DNA of 64,000 nt from Pseudodesulfovibrio hydrargyri (GTDB lineage Bacteria > Desulfobacterota > Desulfovibrionia > Desulfovibrionales > Desulfovibrionaceae), in assembly GCF_001874525.1 (NCBI RefSeq), contig NZ_LKAQ01000001.1, positions 248,001 to 312,000 on the forward strand, written 5' to 3'. Under the pieces are notes generated by a model, which was not told the DNA's origin, made no database searches, and was given only the letters and a program-made list of their open reading frames with translations. Below, one piece after another: positions 26,472 to 35,724 of this stretch (within the stretch, counting starts at the first letter, position 1; each line of letters opens with the position of its first letter). Position numbers and translations under genes: made by a program.

Positions 26472-27203
26472 TCAGGCCAGCAGGACCGACAGGATGCCCG
26501 CCACGAACACGCCGCCGAAGGTGCCGGGCCCGCCTATGGAGACCATCTCCGTCCCTACGCGGTTGCGGAAGCGCGGCACCATGAGCGGGATGACGTTGCC
26601 GCCGAGCACGGCCCCCATGGTCCCGGCCACGTAGGCGGCCACGGGGCGGAACTCGGGGGGCACGAGAAAATAGACGCACGCAAAGGTGATCAGGGCGGGC
26701 AGGACCAGCGGGATGCGCATTCCGGTGAACGGGTCGGGCTTGGACATGGCGTAACACCCGGCCGCGACCATGAGCAGGACGAATCCGATCCAGGGGTAGA
26801 CCCCGCCCGCCTGAAAGATCATGTGCTGGCGGATGATGAAGGTCACGCTCAAAAGCAGGGGCATGAGGAAGCCGCCCACGTTGAGGGCGAAGACCTGCTT
26901 CTTGAGCTCGCTCTCGGCCTCCTCTTCGATGCGCACCGGACGGCCGCCCTCGTCCATGCCGAAGCTCACGGTCCGGGGCCGGGTGACCACCACCAGCCGT
27001 TCGCTGGTGTGCACCGGAATGTTGATCATCCGCCCGAGCAGAATGGCGATGAGCATGAGCACGCCCTGGGCCGGAGTCAGCCCCAGCTTGGAAAAGGCGT
27101 CGGCCACCAGGGAGACCGGCAGGAACACGAACAGGAAGAAGAGCGCCACCAGCAGGAGCAGCGCGGGGATGATGCCGCCGGAATATTGAAAATAGGGATT
27201 CAT
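26472..27203 (-). CDS. DUF1614 family membrane protein
   Basis: 243 residues with about seven membrane helices (for example PALLLLVALFFLFVFLP, LMPLLLSVTFII, IGFVLLMVAAGCYA). GRMINIPVHTSERL and the C-terminal GGNVIPLMVPRFRN ... ISIGGPGTFGG-like segment (VSIGGPGTFGGVFVAGI) are typical of DUF1614 proteins, whose function is unknown. It is co-oriented with the Mog protein at 17 bases spacing, so a link to molybdenum cofactor or membrane handling is possible but not shown. Confidence 0.85.
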   Translation of the reverse strand: MNPYFQYSGGIIPALLLLVALFFLFVFLPVSLVADAFSKLGLTPAQGVLMLIAILLGRMINIPVHTSERLVVVTRPRTVSFGMDEGGRPVRIEEEAESELKKQVFALNVGGFLMPLLLSVTFIIRQHMIFQAGGVYPWIGFVLLMVAAGCYAMSKPDPFTGMRIPLVLPALITFACVYFLVPPEFRPVAAYVAGTMGAVLGGNVIPLMVPRFRNRVGTEMVSIGGPGTFGGVFVAGILSVLLA

Positions 27204-27340
27204 TGATTACACCTTTGGTAAGGACGCGCCCGGCCTGGTTGCTTTTGCTTTTATCCCGGCCCTATAGTAAGGCAATGTCCATGCAGTTGGGGTGTATCCT
27301 AACTTGAAATCGAAGTAAATCAAAGCACTCAGAGGCATAT

Positions 27341-28222
<882 letters not shown>

Positions 28223-28250
28223 CCCGGCATACGGCATACGCAAAAAACAA

Positions 28251-28285
28251 CGAAGCCGCTTCCCCGACAAGAGGAAGCGGCTTCG
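28251..28285 (-). terminator. Terminator hairpin between rfbA and the small membrane gene
   Basis: Perfect 13-base stem CGAAGCCGCTTCC / GGAAGCGGCTTCG. On the minus strand a TTGTTTTTTG tract follows, so it terminates the 28329-28472 gene. A second hairpin, GCGGTCC/GGACCGC, lies at 28301-28318. It may also slow rfbA transcripts. Confidence 0.8.
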
Positions 28286-28328
28286 CCATAAAGAGGGAAA
28301 CGCGGTCCGGGGACCGCGCCGTCAGGCT

Positions 28329-28472
28329 CTAGTGGTGGTCGCTGTGCATGGCCTCGCACACGCGGATGACACCGATGGTGAGAATCCAGGCCAGGTAGAT
28401 GAAAATCAGGGACACGCCGACAAAGCCGGGTCCGGAACTCTGAGCCATACCGTGAAGCAGTTCGCCAATCAT
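28329..28472 (-). CDS. 47-residue single-helix membrane peptide
   Basis: Starts MIGELLHGMAQSSGPG behind GCGAGGAGGAATAAC, a strong ribosome binding site. Residues 17-37 (FVGVSLIFIYLAWILTIGVIR) form one membrane helix; the tail CEAMHSDHH is His-rich. A terminator follows. The strong translation signal, the helix and the terminator together make it a convincing gene despite its size. The family is not recognised; small subunits of oxidases or symporter accessory peptides have similar shapes, but none is assigned. Confidence 0.75.
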   Translation of the reverse strand: MIGELLHGMAQSSGPGFVGVSLIFIYLAWILTIGVIRVCEAMHSDHH

Positions 28473-28681
28473 GTTATTCCTCCTCGCTCACCCTTTTAGC
28501 TTGAAAAGATGTACCTTATTGCCCCTCTAAAAGGCTTGTTGTCAACCCCATTCCGCCATTTGCCCGATCCCTTCCTCTCCCCAAGCCCTCTTCCGGAAGC
28601 CGCCCGCACGGCTTGTCACGCCCCCGTCTTTGCCATAATATTACCGCGAAAGCGAACAAACCCTTCAACAAACTACGAACA

Positions 28682-29239
28682 ATGGGCATTCTGCACTCCC
28701 TCGGCAAGCTTTTCTCCAAATCCGGCAAGGACGGCACCAAGCCCGCGAACAAGGCGGCCGCCCCTGTCTCCCGCCCCGGCTCGGCCGCAAAGACGCCCAA
28801 GGGGCCGGACCGGGACGAGGTCTTCCACGCCGGTCCGGCGGACGAGGGGGAGCTGGGCTTCAGCATCACCATCAAGGACGGCAGGATCACCAAGCGCAAG
28901 GCGTTCCGGGTCACCGTGGACGGCTTGGCCGCGTTCATTCCCCGGCTGGGCAAGACCTTCCCGGTGACCGACATCAGCGCCTCGGGCCTGGGCTTCCGCT
29001 TCCAGAAGCCGAGGATCAAATGCGGCGTGAAGATCAAGATGGACCTGCTCATCAACGGAGGCCGGGAGGTCGAGGGCGTGCCGTGCCAGGTCATGCGCCA
29101 CGAACGCGGCGTGGTCGGCTGCGCCTTCGTGGAACTGGACCGCAAGCAGGAGGACGCGATCGGCCGCATCGTCCTGGAAGGCGAAAAACAGCTGGCCGCC
29201 CGCAGGACCATGGCCAGGAAGAGAAAAAACCGGCCCTAG
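28682..29239 (+). CDS. PilZ-domain protein
   Basis: 185 residues from MGILHSLGKLFSKSG. The first 70 are a basic, Ala/Pro-rich linker. A PilZ-type domain follows: RKAFRVTVDGL carries an R-x3-R-like element and DISASGLGFRF the D/N-x-S-x2-G element that contacts c-di-GMP. Both halves are present, so c-di-GMP binding is plausible. It ends overlapping by four bases with a convergent gene. An upstream in-frame ATG at 28613 is less likely. Confidence 0.82.
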   Translation: MGILHSLGKLFSKSGKDGTKPANKAAAPVSRPGSAAKTPKGPDRDEVFHAGPADEGELGFSITIKDGRITKRKAFRVTVDGLAAFIPRLGKTFPVTDISASGLGFRFQKPRIKCGVKIKMDLLINGGREVEGVPCQVMRHERGVVGCAFVELDRKQEDAIGRIVLEGEKQLAARRTMARKRKNRP

Positions 29240-29613
29240 CCTTTGGCCCTCTCGCGCAATTCCCCTATAAAAGCGTCGAGATCGTTGGGCTCGCCCGGCT
29301 TGTGGTCCTCGGGGTAGAGCAGCGCGGTCATGAAGAAAACCGAGCCCAGGCGCAGTGCCGTGCTGGCGCTCATGGAGAACTGCTCCAGCCGCCGAGCCAC
29401 GCCGTCCGCCTCGTTCTTAGACAAACGCTCCACCAGGACCCACGAGTTCTCGGCCAATCCGGCCAACAGCTTGGCCTTCTTCTCCAGGCAGGCCTGGAAC
29501 GCGGTCTGCCCGCCCTGGGCCAGGGCGTCCTCCCCGTCGGCCTCTATGCGCTTCACGTCGGCGCTTATGTGTTCCAAAAAGGTTATCAGTCCCGGCAAGG
29601 CGGTATCGGACAT
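29236..29613 (-). CDS. Conserved-looking helical protein of unknown function
   Basis: 125 residues, soluble and mostly helical (ITFLEHISADVKRIEADGEDAL, KKAKLLAGLAENSWVLVERL). No motif I can name. Codon use matches its neighbours, and the start MSDTALPGLITFLE has an AGGAGACC ribosome binding site, so it is probably a real gene. Convergent with the PilZ gene. Confidence 0.7.
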   Translation of the reverse strand: MSDTALPGLITFLEHISADVKRIEADGEDALAQGGQTAFQACLEKKAKLLAGLAENSWVLVERLSKNEADGVARRLEQFSMSASTALRLGSVFFMTALLYPEDHKPGEPNDLDAFIGELRERAKG

Positions 29614-29777
29614 GGCGGTCTCCTGTTTTTTTGCTCAAGCATAGCCGCGAAACTCTTTGAAAACAAGGCCGTGCGGAAGCGGGAAGCGCGGGACGGACCG
29701 CTGAATCCGCTTTACACGGAAGCCAAGAGGTTTTACCTCATGGGGTCCCGGAACACGAACATCCAAGGAGACTCGAA

Positions 29778-30392
29778 TTGAGCCTACTCTCCTCCAGCCT
29801 CGGGCTGACACGATACCGCATCATCGAAGAGGTTCCCAGGGAACTGCTTCAGCAGGTGCCTGAAAAACTGAAACAATTCTGCATGGTGGACATTGACGGC
29901 ACGGCCGACGAACGCTCCTTCGGCTGGACAAACTTCGACGACATGCTGGATACGAACTGGACCGTGTCCCCGCCGGAGAAGGCCGACTACTTCGCCTTTT
30001 CCCTGCGTCTGGACACCCGTCGCATCCCGCCCTCCGTGCTCAAGAAGCACAACACCATCGCGGTGAACAAGGAGCTGGAGCACAACAAGGAACAGGGCAA
30101 AAACTTCGTGTCCCGCGACCGCAAGCGCGAGCTCAAGGAGCAGGTCACCCTGCGGCTGCGCGCCCGGACCCTGCCCATCCCGGCGGTCTTCGACATCGTC
30201 TGGAACGCCTCGGCCAACCGGATCTACCTGGACACCACCAACGCCAAGGTCCGCGCTCTGTTCGAGGACCATTTCGCCCTGACCTTCGACCTCCACCTGG
30301 AACCGCTGACCGCCTTCTTCATGGCCATGGACATCCTCGGCGAAGAGGCCGCGCCCAGGCTGGAAAACCTCGACCCGACCATCTTCGTCTAG
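29778..30392 (+). CDS. RdgC-like recombination-associated protein (short form)
   Basis: 204 residues with RdgC-type features: N-terminal RYRIIEEVPRELLQQVPEKL, then GWTNFDDMLDTNW and ADYFAFSLRLDTRRIPPSVLKKH, matching the RdgC pattern in which a G-W motif precedes F-S-L-R-x-D-x-R-x-I-P. E. coli RdgC (about 300 residues) forms a ring around DNA and modulates RecA. This protein lacks the last third. The next gene, 9 bases downstream, may supply the missing part. Assignment rests on motif likeness. Confidence 0.75.
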   Translation: MSLLSSSLGLTRYRIIEEVPRELLQQVPEKLKQFCMVDIDGTADERSFGWTNFDDMLDTNWTVSPPEKADYFAFSLRLDTRRIPPSVLKKHNTIAVNKELEHNKEQGKNFVSRDRKRELKEQVTLRLRARTLPIPAVFDIVWNASANRIYLDTTNAKVRALFEDHFALTFDLHLEPLTAFFMAMDILGEEAAPRLENLDPTIFV

Positions 30393-30401
30393 GAGCACGC
30401 C

Positions 30402-30923
30402 ATGGATCTTTCACTCGTAGAACGCGAAAACACCCTGCTCGGCCAGGATTTCCTGACCTGGCTCTGGTACAAGACCGACGAGGACGCCGTGCTCTTCAAG
30501 CTCGAGGACAACCGGACCTTCACCCTGCACATGGAGCAGAAGCTGTCCGTCCAGGGCGGCGAGGGCGAGACCAAGTCCACGGCCACGGTGTCCAGCCCGG
30601 CGGGCGAGATGTCCGAGGCCAAGGCGGGCCTGCGCACCGGCAAGAAGGTCCACAAGGCCCAGCTGATGTTTTCCATGGACCAGGACGAATGGCTGGTCAC
30701 GGTCGGCGCCGTCGACTTCGGCCTGTCCGGCCTGAAAACCCCGAAGATCAGCACCAAGGACGACGAGGGCGACGATCCGGATGCCAAATTCCTGGAAAAG
30801 ATATTCCTGGTGGAACGCTGCCTGGAGATGTTCGACGTGGTCTTCACCCAATTTCTCAACCTCCGACTGAGCAAGGACTGGGCCGAGGAATCCGCCCGTG
30901 TCAAGCTCTGGATCAACGGCTAG
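30402..30923 (+). CDS. Unknown protein paired with the RdgC-like gene
   Basis: 173 residues, starting MDLSLVERENTLLGQDFLTWLWYKTDE. LLGQDFLTWLWYKTDE resembles the segment that follows the core in full-length RdgC proteins (G-x-E/D-F-L-x-W-L-W), and the rest is soluble with a mixed fold. The 9-base gap to the RdgC-like gene and the GDSL gene beginning 4 bases later indicate one transcript. I infer that it is a separate polypeptide working with the short RdgC, but have no direct evidence. Confidence 0.7.
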   Translation: MDLSLVERENTLLGQDFLTWLWYKTDEDAVLFKLEDNRTFTLHMEQKLSVQGGEGETKSTATVSSPAGEMSEAKAGLRTGKKVHKAQLMFSMDQDEWLVTVGAVDFGLSGLKTPKISTKDDEGDDPDAKFLEKIFLVERCLEMFDVVFTQFLNLRLSKDWAEESARVKLWING

Positions 30924-30927
30924 CATC

Positions 30928-31494
30928 ATGTCCGAAACCCTGCGCATCGCCTGCTTCGGCGACAGTCTGACTGAAGGTTATGGTTTGGCCCGGCAGGAGG
31001 CTCTGCCCGCCATCCTGCAGCGCGAGCTGTATGAACGGGGCGTGAACGCCCACTGCCTCAACTTCGGGGTGTCCGGCGACACCTCCGAGGACGGCCTGGA
31101 CCGCCTGGACGACATCCTTGAGGCCGAACCCGACCGCGTGATCCTGGCCTTCGGGGCCAACGACTGCTTCCTGGACGAACCGGTGGACGAGGTGGCCGCG
31201 CGGCTGTCCGCCCTGATCGAGGCCTTCCGCGACCGGGACATCCCGGTCCTGCTGGTGGGCGTCAACGCCGGGCTCAACCCGGACCCGTCCTACCGGACGC
31301 GCTTCGAGGCGATCTTCCCGGCCCTGGCCGAGCGCTACGGACTCCCCCTGTTCCCGGACCTCCTCGCCCCGTACCAGGGCGACCCGTCCCTGACTCTGTT
31401 GGACGGGCTGCATCCCAATGAGGCCGGAGTGGAGGCCATGGGCCATGCCCTGCTTCCCATGGCGGAAGCGCTGGCACGCGGGGTCACGGCGTAG
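30928..31494 (+). CDS. GDSL-type (SGNH) esterase, TesA/arylesterase-like
   Basis: 188 residues from MSETLRIACFGDSLTEGYG. The four SGNH blocks are present: Ser13 in GDSLTEG, Gly in FGVSGDTSEDG, Asn in FGANDCF and the Asp/His pair in LLDGLHPNEAG. No signal peptide, unlike E. coli TesA, so it is probably cytosolic. It starts 4 bases after the preceding stop, and its own last 11 bases overlap the convergent VTT gene. Substrate unknown (short acyl esters or thioesters are typical). Confidence 0.9.
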   Translation: MSETLRIACFGDSLTEGYGLARQEALPAILQRELYERGVNAHCLNFGVSGDTSEDGLDRLDDILEAEPDRVILAFGANDCFLDEPVDEVAARLSALIEAFRDRDIPVLLVGVNAGLNPDPSYRTRFEAIFPALAERYGLPLFPDLLAPYQGDPSLTLLDGLHPNEAGVEAMGHALLPMAEALARGVTA

Positions 31495-32230
31495 GCGGGT
31501 TCTCCTTCCCTTCACCGTCCCCTTCGCTCTTCTCCCTTGCAATTTCCTCGTCCTTGAGGAACGTCTTCTTCATCCGGTGGACCGTGAAGGCCACCGCCAC
31601 TCCGGCCACACCCAGCGCCACGGCCGCCCCCGCGGAAACGTGGCCGCGCACGCCCGAGGTGAGCAGGTGCCCGCCCGAGGCCAGAAAAATGGTCTCGGGC
31701 AGCATGGCCAGCCAGGAAAGCAGCGCGTACGGCAGGCAGCGGACCTCGGTGATGCCGAGCAGGTAGCTGGTCGCCGGAAAGGGCAGGACCGGGATGATCC
31801 GGCTCAGGGAGATGAGGTGCAGGGGATGGACGCGGCTCAACGAGAGCATGCGGCGGTACACGGGATGGCCCGCGAACCGGGCGCGCAGCCGTTCGCGCAC
31901 GCCGTAGCGGGCAAGCAGGAAGGCCATGGTCGCGCCGATGGTCATGCCCGCCGAGGCATAGGCCGCCCCGAATTTCCAGCCGAAGAGCGCCCCGGCCGCC
32001 ACGGTGAAGAGCACCTGGGGCACCAGGAACAGAGTCAGCAGCGCGTTGACCGCGATGAAGACCAGCGGAGCCAGCTCCCCCTGGTCGGCCACGAATTCGG
32101 TAACGCGGGACATGTACCGCTCCCCCCAGTGCTCCAGGGCCAGGGAGAGCAGGCCGAGCAGCCCCAGGACCACCGCGAACTTGATGATCATCGGCCAGGG
32201 CCGGGATGTTTTTTTTCCGTGTCGTGCCAT
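31484..32230 (-). CDS. VTT-domain membrane protein (TVP38/TMEM64, DedA-like)
   Basis: 248 residues, about five membrane helices. The VTT region includes LLTLFLVPQVLFTVAAGALFGW, the re-entrant-loop glycine motif, and LSRIIPVLPFPATSYLLG, the second conserved patch. The C-terminal tail is charged (KSEGDGEGKENPP). The family includes lipid scramblase-like proteins and transporters of unclear substrate. It has its own transcription unit between convergent and divergent neighbours. Confidence 0.87.
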   Translation of the reverse strand: MARHGKKTSRPWPMIIKFAVVLGLLGLLSLALEHWGERYMSRVTEFVADQGELAPLVFIAVNALLTLFLVPQVLFTVAAGALFGWKFGAAYASAGMTIGATMAFLLARYGVRERLRARFAGHPVYRRMLSLSRVHPLHLISLSRIIPVLPFPATSYLLGITEVRCLPYALLSWLAMLPETIFLASGGHLLTSGVRGHVSAGAAVALGVAGVAVAFTVHRMKKTFLKDEEIAREKSEGDGEGKENPPTP

Positions 32231-32382
32231 GTGACGCGTCCTCCGGGCGTGCGCGGCGGGTCCGGGCCTTGTGCTCGGGCGGGGAATGCCATAGCCTAGC
32301 GCGGGTCCCGGCCCTTCCTCCTTCTACGGGGTTATGGCCGGAAAATGAAGGCGGAAATGCAGAGGGAAACCAAAGGAAGACG

Positions 32383-34053
32383 ATGCGCTACAAATTGCAG
32401 ATGATGGATACGGATTTCGGGGTGGGCATGTTCGCCGCCCTGCCGGACGTGAACCTGAGCCACAACGAGATGATGGACCATCTCCGCGAACACCCCATGG
32501 ACGACCACATGCACGAGTTCGTGCTCCAGGGGTTCAAGGAGTTCCGCCCGCGCAAGCTGGAAAAGATGATCAAGGAGGCCATGCGCGACCGGGGCAAGTC
32601 CGATCCGGTGGGCACCACGATCATGTATGAGGCGTGCATCTGCCATCAGCGCCTGAACCGGCTCCTGCCCCTGTTCGACGGCCTCGATCCCGAGGATTTC
32701 CTGGACTTCACCCCGGCCATCCACATCCGCTCCCGCCTGCTGGAAGACCAGCCCCTGCACCGTGAATGGACCCGCGTCTTCGGCCGGAACATCTTCGCCA
32801 TGGCCCCCCTGCCCGCCCCTGCGGACGCGCCCGAGCCGCTCTTCGGCGACGAGGAGCTGGCCGCGCCCGGGCCGGTCGGCGCCGCGAGCGCGCGCGCCGA
32901 ACTGGACGGCGAGCTGCCCCCGCCACTGCCGCGCAGGCCGCTCAAGGAGACCATCGACACCGCCCTGCCCGCCCTGGGCAAGGCCGACGCCTTCGTGGGC
33001 CCGGCCATGGAACACAAGGCCTCCCTGTCGCCCTGCGCCCGGCTGCGCCACTGGTCGGTGAAGACGCGCACGGTCAACGGCAACCTGTCCAACTCCCTGC
33101 AGGGATTGCAGACCTGCTACGGACGCGGGTTGAGCATGGAACGAGCCGAGGCCTCCTACGCCATGGAGCTGGCCGAACGCTTTTCCTCCTACGCCAGTTT
33201 CGGCCCCAAGGGCGTGCTCGGCTACGCCCGCGACTATCCGCTTACCCTGGCGTCTTATGACGAATTGGACGTCCCGGCGGTCAACCCTGCGGACATCCGT
33301 CTGGAAGTGCCCTACGCGGGCCAGAAGCTCCACTGGCTGGAGGGCCACACCCCGGACGGTCGGCCGGTCCTGGTCCCGGCCCAGTTCGTGTTCCTATTCT
33401 GCAACCTGGACGAACCGTCCCTGTTCAGCGCGCTGGGCTCCACCGGCCTGGCCTCGGGCAACACCCTGTTCGAGGCCAAGGCGGCCGCCCTGACCGAGGT
33501 CATCGAACGGGACTCGGACGCGACGCAGCTTTTCGCCCCCGACAAATGCTTCCGCGTGGAAAGCGATGATCCCGAGATCGCAGGGCTGCTTGAAAAATAC
33601 CGCGAGGACGGCATCGACGTGTGGTTCATGGACATGACCACCGAACTGGGCGTGCCGTGCTACAAGTCCGTGGTGCTCGGCAAACACGGCGACGTGAACA
33701 AGGGCGGCGGCTGTTCGTTGAGCGGCCCCTCGGCCCTGATATCGGCCATGACCGAGACGGCCTACCCCTATCCCGGTCCCAAGAGCGGCCCGGCCCCTGA
33801 AGGGCTGCCGGTGCGCAGCCTCGAGGACCTGCCCGACCTGTCCACGGGCAGCGCCGAGGGCGATGTGATGGTGCTGGAGAGGACGCTTGCGGCCAACGGC
33901 TACCGGCCCGCCTATGTGGACCTGACCCGCCGGGACCTGAACATCCCGGTGGTCCGGGCCATGGTTCCCGGCCTGGAGTTGATCTCCGATTTCGACCAGT
34001 ATTCGCGGGTCAGCCCGAGGCTGTACCGGAACTACCTCAAAGCGTGCGCGTAA
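32383..34053 (+). CDS. YcaO-domain protein
   Basis: 556 residues from MRYKLQMMDTDFGVG behind AAAGGAAGACG; an open frame of 59 codons upstream lacks coding character. Residues 1-130 form a helical domain and 150-215 a Pro/Ala-rich linker. The C-terminal 340 residues are a YcaO domain: VNGNLSNSLQGLQTCYGRGL, EAKAAALTEVIERD (ATP-binding Glu motif) and VVRAMVPGLELIS. YcaO enzymes use ATP to activate amide bonds, making azolines, thioamides or amidines on peptides and proteins, or act with RimO. No RiPP precursor, TfuA or dehydrogenase lies nearby. The target is unknown. Confidence 0.87.
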   Translation: MRYKLQMMDTDFGVGMFAALPDVNLSHNEMMDHLREHPMDDHMHEFVLQGFKEFRPRKLEKMIKEAMRDRGKSDPVGTTIMYEACICHQRLNRLLPLFDGLDPEDFLDFTPAIHIRSRLLEDQPLHREWTRVFGRNIFAMAPLPAPADAPEPLFGDEELAAPGPVGAASARAELDGELPPPLPRRPLKETIDTALPALGKADAFVGPAMEHKASLSPCARLRHWSVKTRTVNGNLSNSLQGLQTCYGRGLSMERAEASYAMELAERFSSYASFGPKGVLGYARDYPLTLASYDELDVPAVNPADIRLEVPYAGQKLHWLEGHTPDGRPVLVPAQFVFLFCNLDEPSLFSALGSTGLASGNTLFEAKAAALTEVIERDSDATQLFAPDKCFRVESDDPEIAGLLEKYREDGIDVWFMDMTTELGVPCYKSVVLGKHGDVNKGGGCSLSGPSALISAMTETAYPYPGPKSGPAPEGLPVRSLEDLPDLSTGSAEGDVMVLERTLAANGYRPAYVDLTRRDLNIPVVRAMVPGLELISDFDQYSRVSPRLYRNYLKACA

Positions 34054-35353
34054 CCCTGGCCTGACGGCGGCGCTTGCGCGGGCCCTTGGTGCCGATGGTC
34101 CGGTAGACCACCTCCAGGACGCCCGCCCCGCCGAAGAGCGCGGCCAGGACCCAGGCCGTGGCCGGGTTGTCGCCCACGCTCTGCCAGACCATGGCGACAA
34201 AAGCCGCCGCGCAGGTAAGCACGCCCAATGCGGACAGGACGCGGCCCGTGCCCCAGCCCTCCTCGTCCTTGAAATTGGCCGCGTTGACCACGGCGAACAC
34301 GGACAGGAAACCCGCGCTGCCCAGGGTGGAGATGGCCGAGAGGTCGGCCACGTTGGCCAGGATCAGGGCGAGCACGGCGGTGACCACCAGCCCCTCGGCC
34401 GGCGCGCCCCACATCTGCCGCTCCAGTTGGACGGGCAATTCCCCTTCCTTGGCGATGGTGTAGCACAGCCTCGATGCGCCGTAGAGCGTGGCGTTGATGG
34501 CCGAGAAGGTGGACAGGAGCGCGGCCACGGCGATGAGCGTGAACCCGGTTTGCCCCAGGAACGGCTTGGCCGCCTCGGCCAGGGCGTAGTCGCGGGCGTT
34601 TGCGATGGCGTTGAGCGGAAGATTGCCTACCACCACGATGGCGATGGCCACGTAGAGCAGGACCACGAATCCCACGGAAATATAGAAGGCCAGCGGCAGG
34701 TTGCGTTCGGGCTTGCGGATGTCCGCCCCGGTGTTGGCGATGAGCTCGAACCCCTCATAGGCCACGAAGATGATCATGCCCCCGGCCACCAGCGGGAGCA
34801 GCGGCACCCAGGTGTCCACGGCCAGCCGCGCGGGCTCCACGCCCTTGAACCCCACGGCCAGGAAAAAAAGCAGGATGGCGATCTTGACGACCACCACATA
34901 GGTCTCGGCCTTGCCCACCACCTTGGCGCTGGCCAGGTTCAGCACGGCGGGCACGATTATGGCCAGGGAGATGAGCCCGTGGAGGGTGAACCAGCCGCCC
35001 CCCGGAAAGAAGACCGCGCCGTAGGAACCGAAGGCGTGGGCGTACAGGGCGAGCATGACCACGTAGGAGAACCACAGCAGCACGTTGAGCGCGCCCACGT
35101 GCATGGAGTTGCCGAAGACCCGGTCCAGGAAGACCACGGTTCCGCCCGGCCCGGCGTAGCGCACTGATAGCCGCGCATAGGACGCGGCGGTTATCAATGC
35201 CACCACCCCGGCCACGGCAAAGGCCACGGGCGTGCCGCCCCTGGCCAGCTGCACGCTCAAGCCCAGCACGGCGAAGATGCCGCCCCCGACCATGCCGCCC
35301 ACCCCGATGGAGACGGCTCCCCACAGACCCATTTTATCGTCGTTCAACGCCAT
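34037..35353 (-). CDS. APC-family amino acid/amine permease
   Basis: 438 residues with about twelve membrane helices. MALNDDKMGLWGAVSIGVGGMVGGGIF contains the helix 1 GxGGMVGGGIF substrate loop of APC transporters; VAYEGFELIANTGADIRKPERNLP is the helix 6-7 signature. The tail is basic (KGPRKRRRQARV). The substrate is probably an amino acid or amine. Its 3' end overlaps the convergent YcaO gene by 17 bases. The start at 35353 is chosen from the MALNDDK onset; the frame stays open upstream through the tRNA shadow. Confidence 0.92.
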   Translation of the reverse strand: MALNDDKMGLWGAVSIGVGGMVGGGIFAVLGLSVQLARGGTPVAFAVAGVVALITAASYARLSVRYAGPGGTVVFLDRVFGNSMHVGALNVLLWFSYVVMLALYAHAFGSYGAVFFPGGGWFTLHGLISLAIIVPAVLNLASAKVVGKAETYVVVVKIAILLFFLAVGFKGVEPARLAVDTWVPLLPLVAGGMIIFVAYEGFELIANTGADIRKPERNLPLAFYISVGFVVLLYVAIAIVVVGNLPLNAIANARDYALAEAAKPFLGQTGFTLIAVAALLSTFSAINATLYGASRLCYTIAKEGELPVQLERQMWGAPAEGLVVTAVLALILANVADLSAISTLGSAGFLSVFAVVNAANFKDEEGWGTGRVLSALGVLTCAAAFVAMVWQSVGDNPATAWVLAALFGGAGVLEVVYRTIGTKGPRKRRRQARVTRTL

Positions 35354-35561
35354 ATATTCGCCTTGTTCCCGGATGAAAGCCGGAGCCCCGGCCGTTTCTC
35401 TTCGAAAATGTTGACCGCCGGAATCCGGCGGATGCCGGATAGAATAGCCCAATCCACCGGAAGAAGAAAGCGGAGCGCATTTTTGCACCACCCGCTCCAC
35501 CGCCAACCGGCCAAAACCATTGACTCCCCGCCGGAATGCACGATACTGAAACACACCCCAA

Positions 35562-35648
35562 GCCCGGGTGGCGGAACTGGTAGACGCAAGGGACTTAAAA
35601 TCCCTCGGACATTTGTCTGTGTGGGTTCGATTCCCACCTCGGGTACCA
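35562..35648 (+). tRNA. tRNA-Leu (TAA)
   Basis: 87-base class II tRNA: acceptor GCCCGGG, D arm with GGCGGAACTGGTAGACGC, anticodon arm AGGGA-CTTAAAA-TCCCT (anticodon TAA), long variable arm TCGGACATTTGTCTG, T arm GTGGGTTCGATTCCCAC, encoded CCA. An AT-rich acquired-looking gene follows directly. Confidence 0.97.
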
Positions 35649-35653
35649 TTTTT

Positions 35654-35688
35654 AAGCAAGTTGCCGAGTTGCAGCTTGCTTTTTTTTA
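35654..35688 (+). terminator. Terminator of tRNA-Leu
   Basis: AAGCAAG and CTTGCTT pair around a partly paired middle (TTGC..GCAG), followed by eight T. It lies 5 bases after the CCA end. Confidence 0.85.
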
Positions 35689-35724
35689 TAAAAATTTCAT
35701 ACGGTGCCGTAAACGGAGCGGTAA

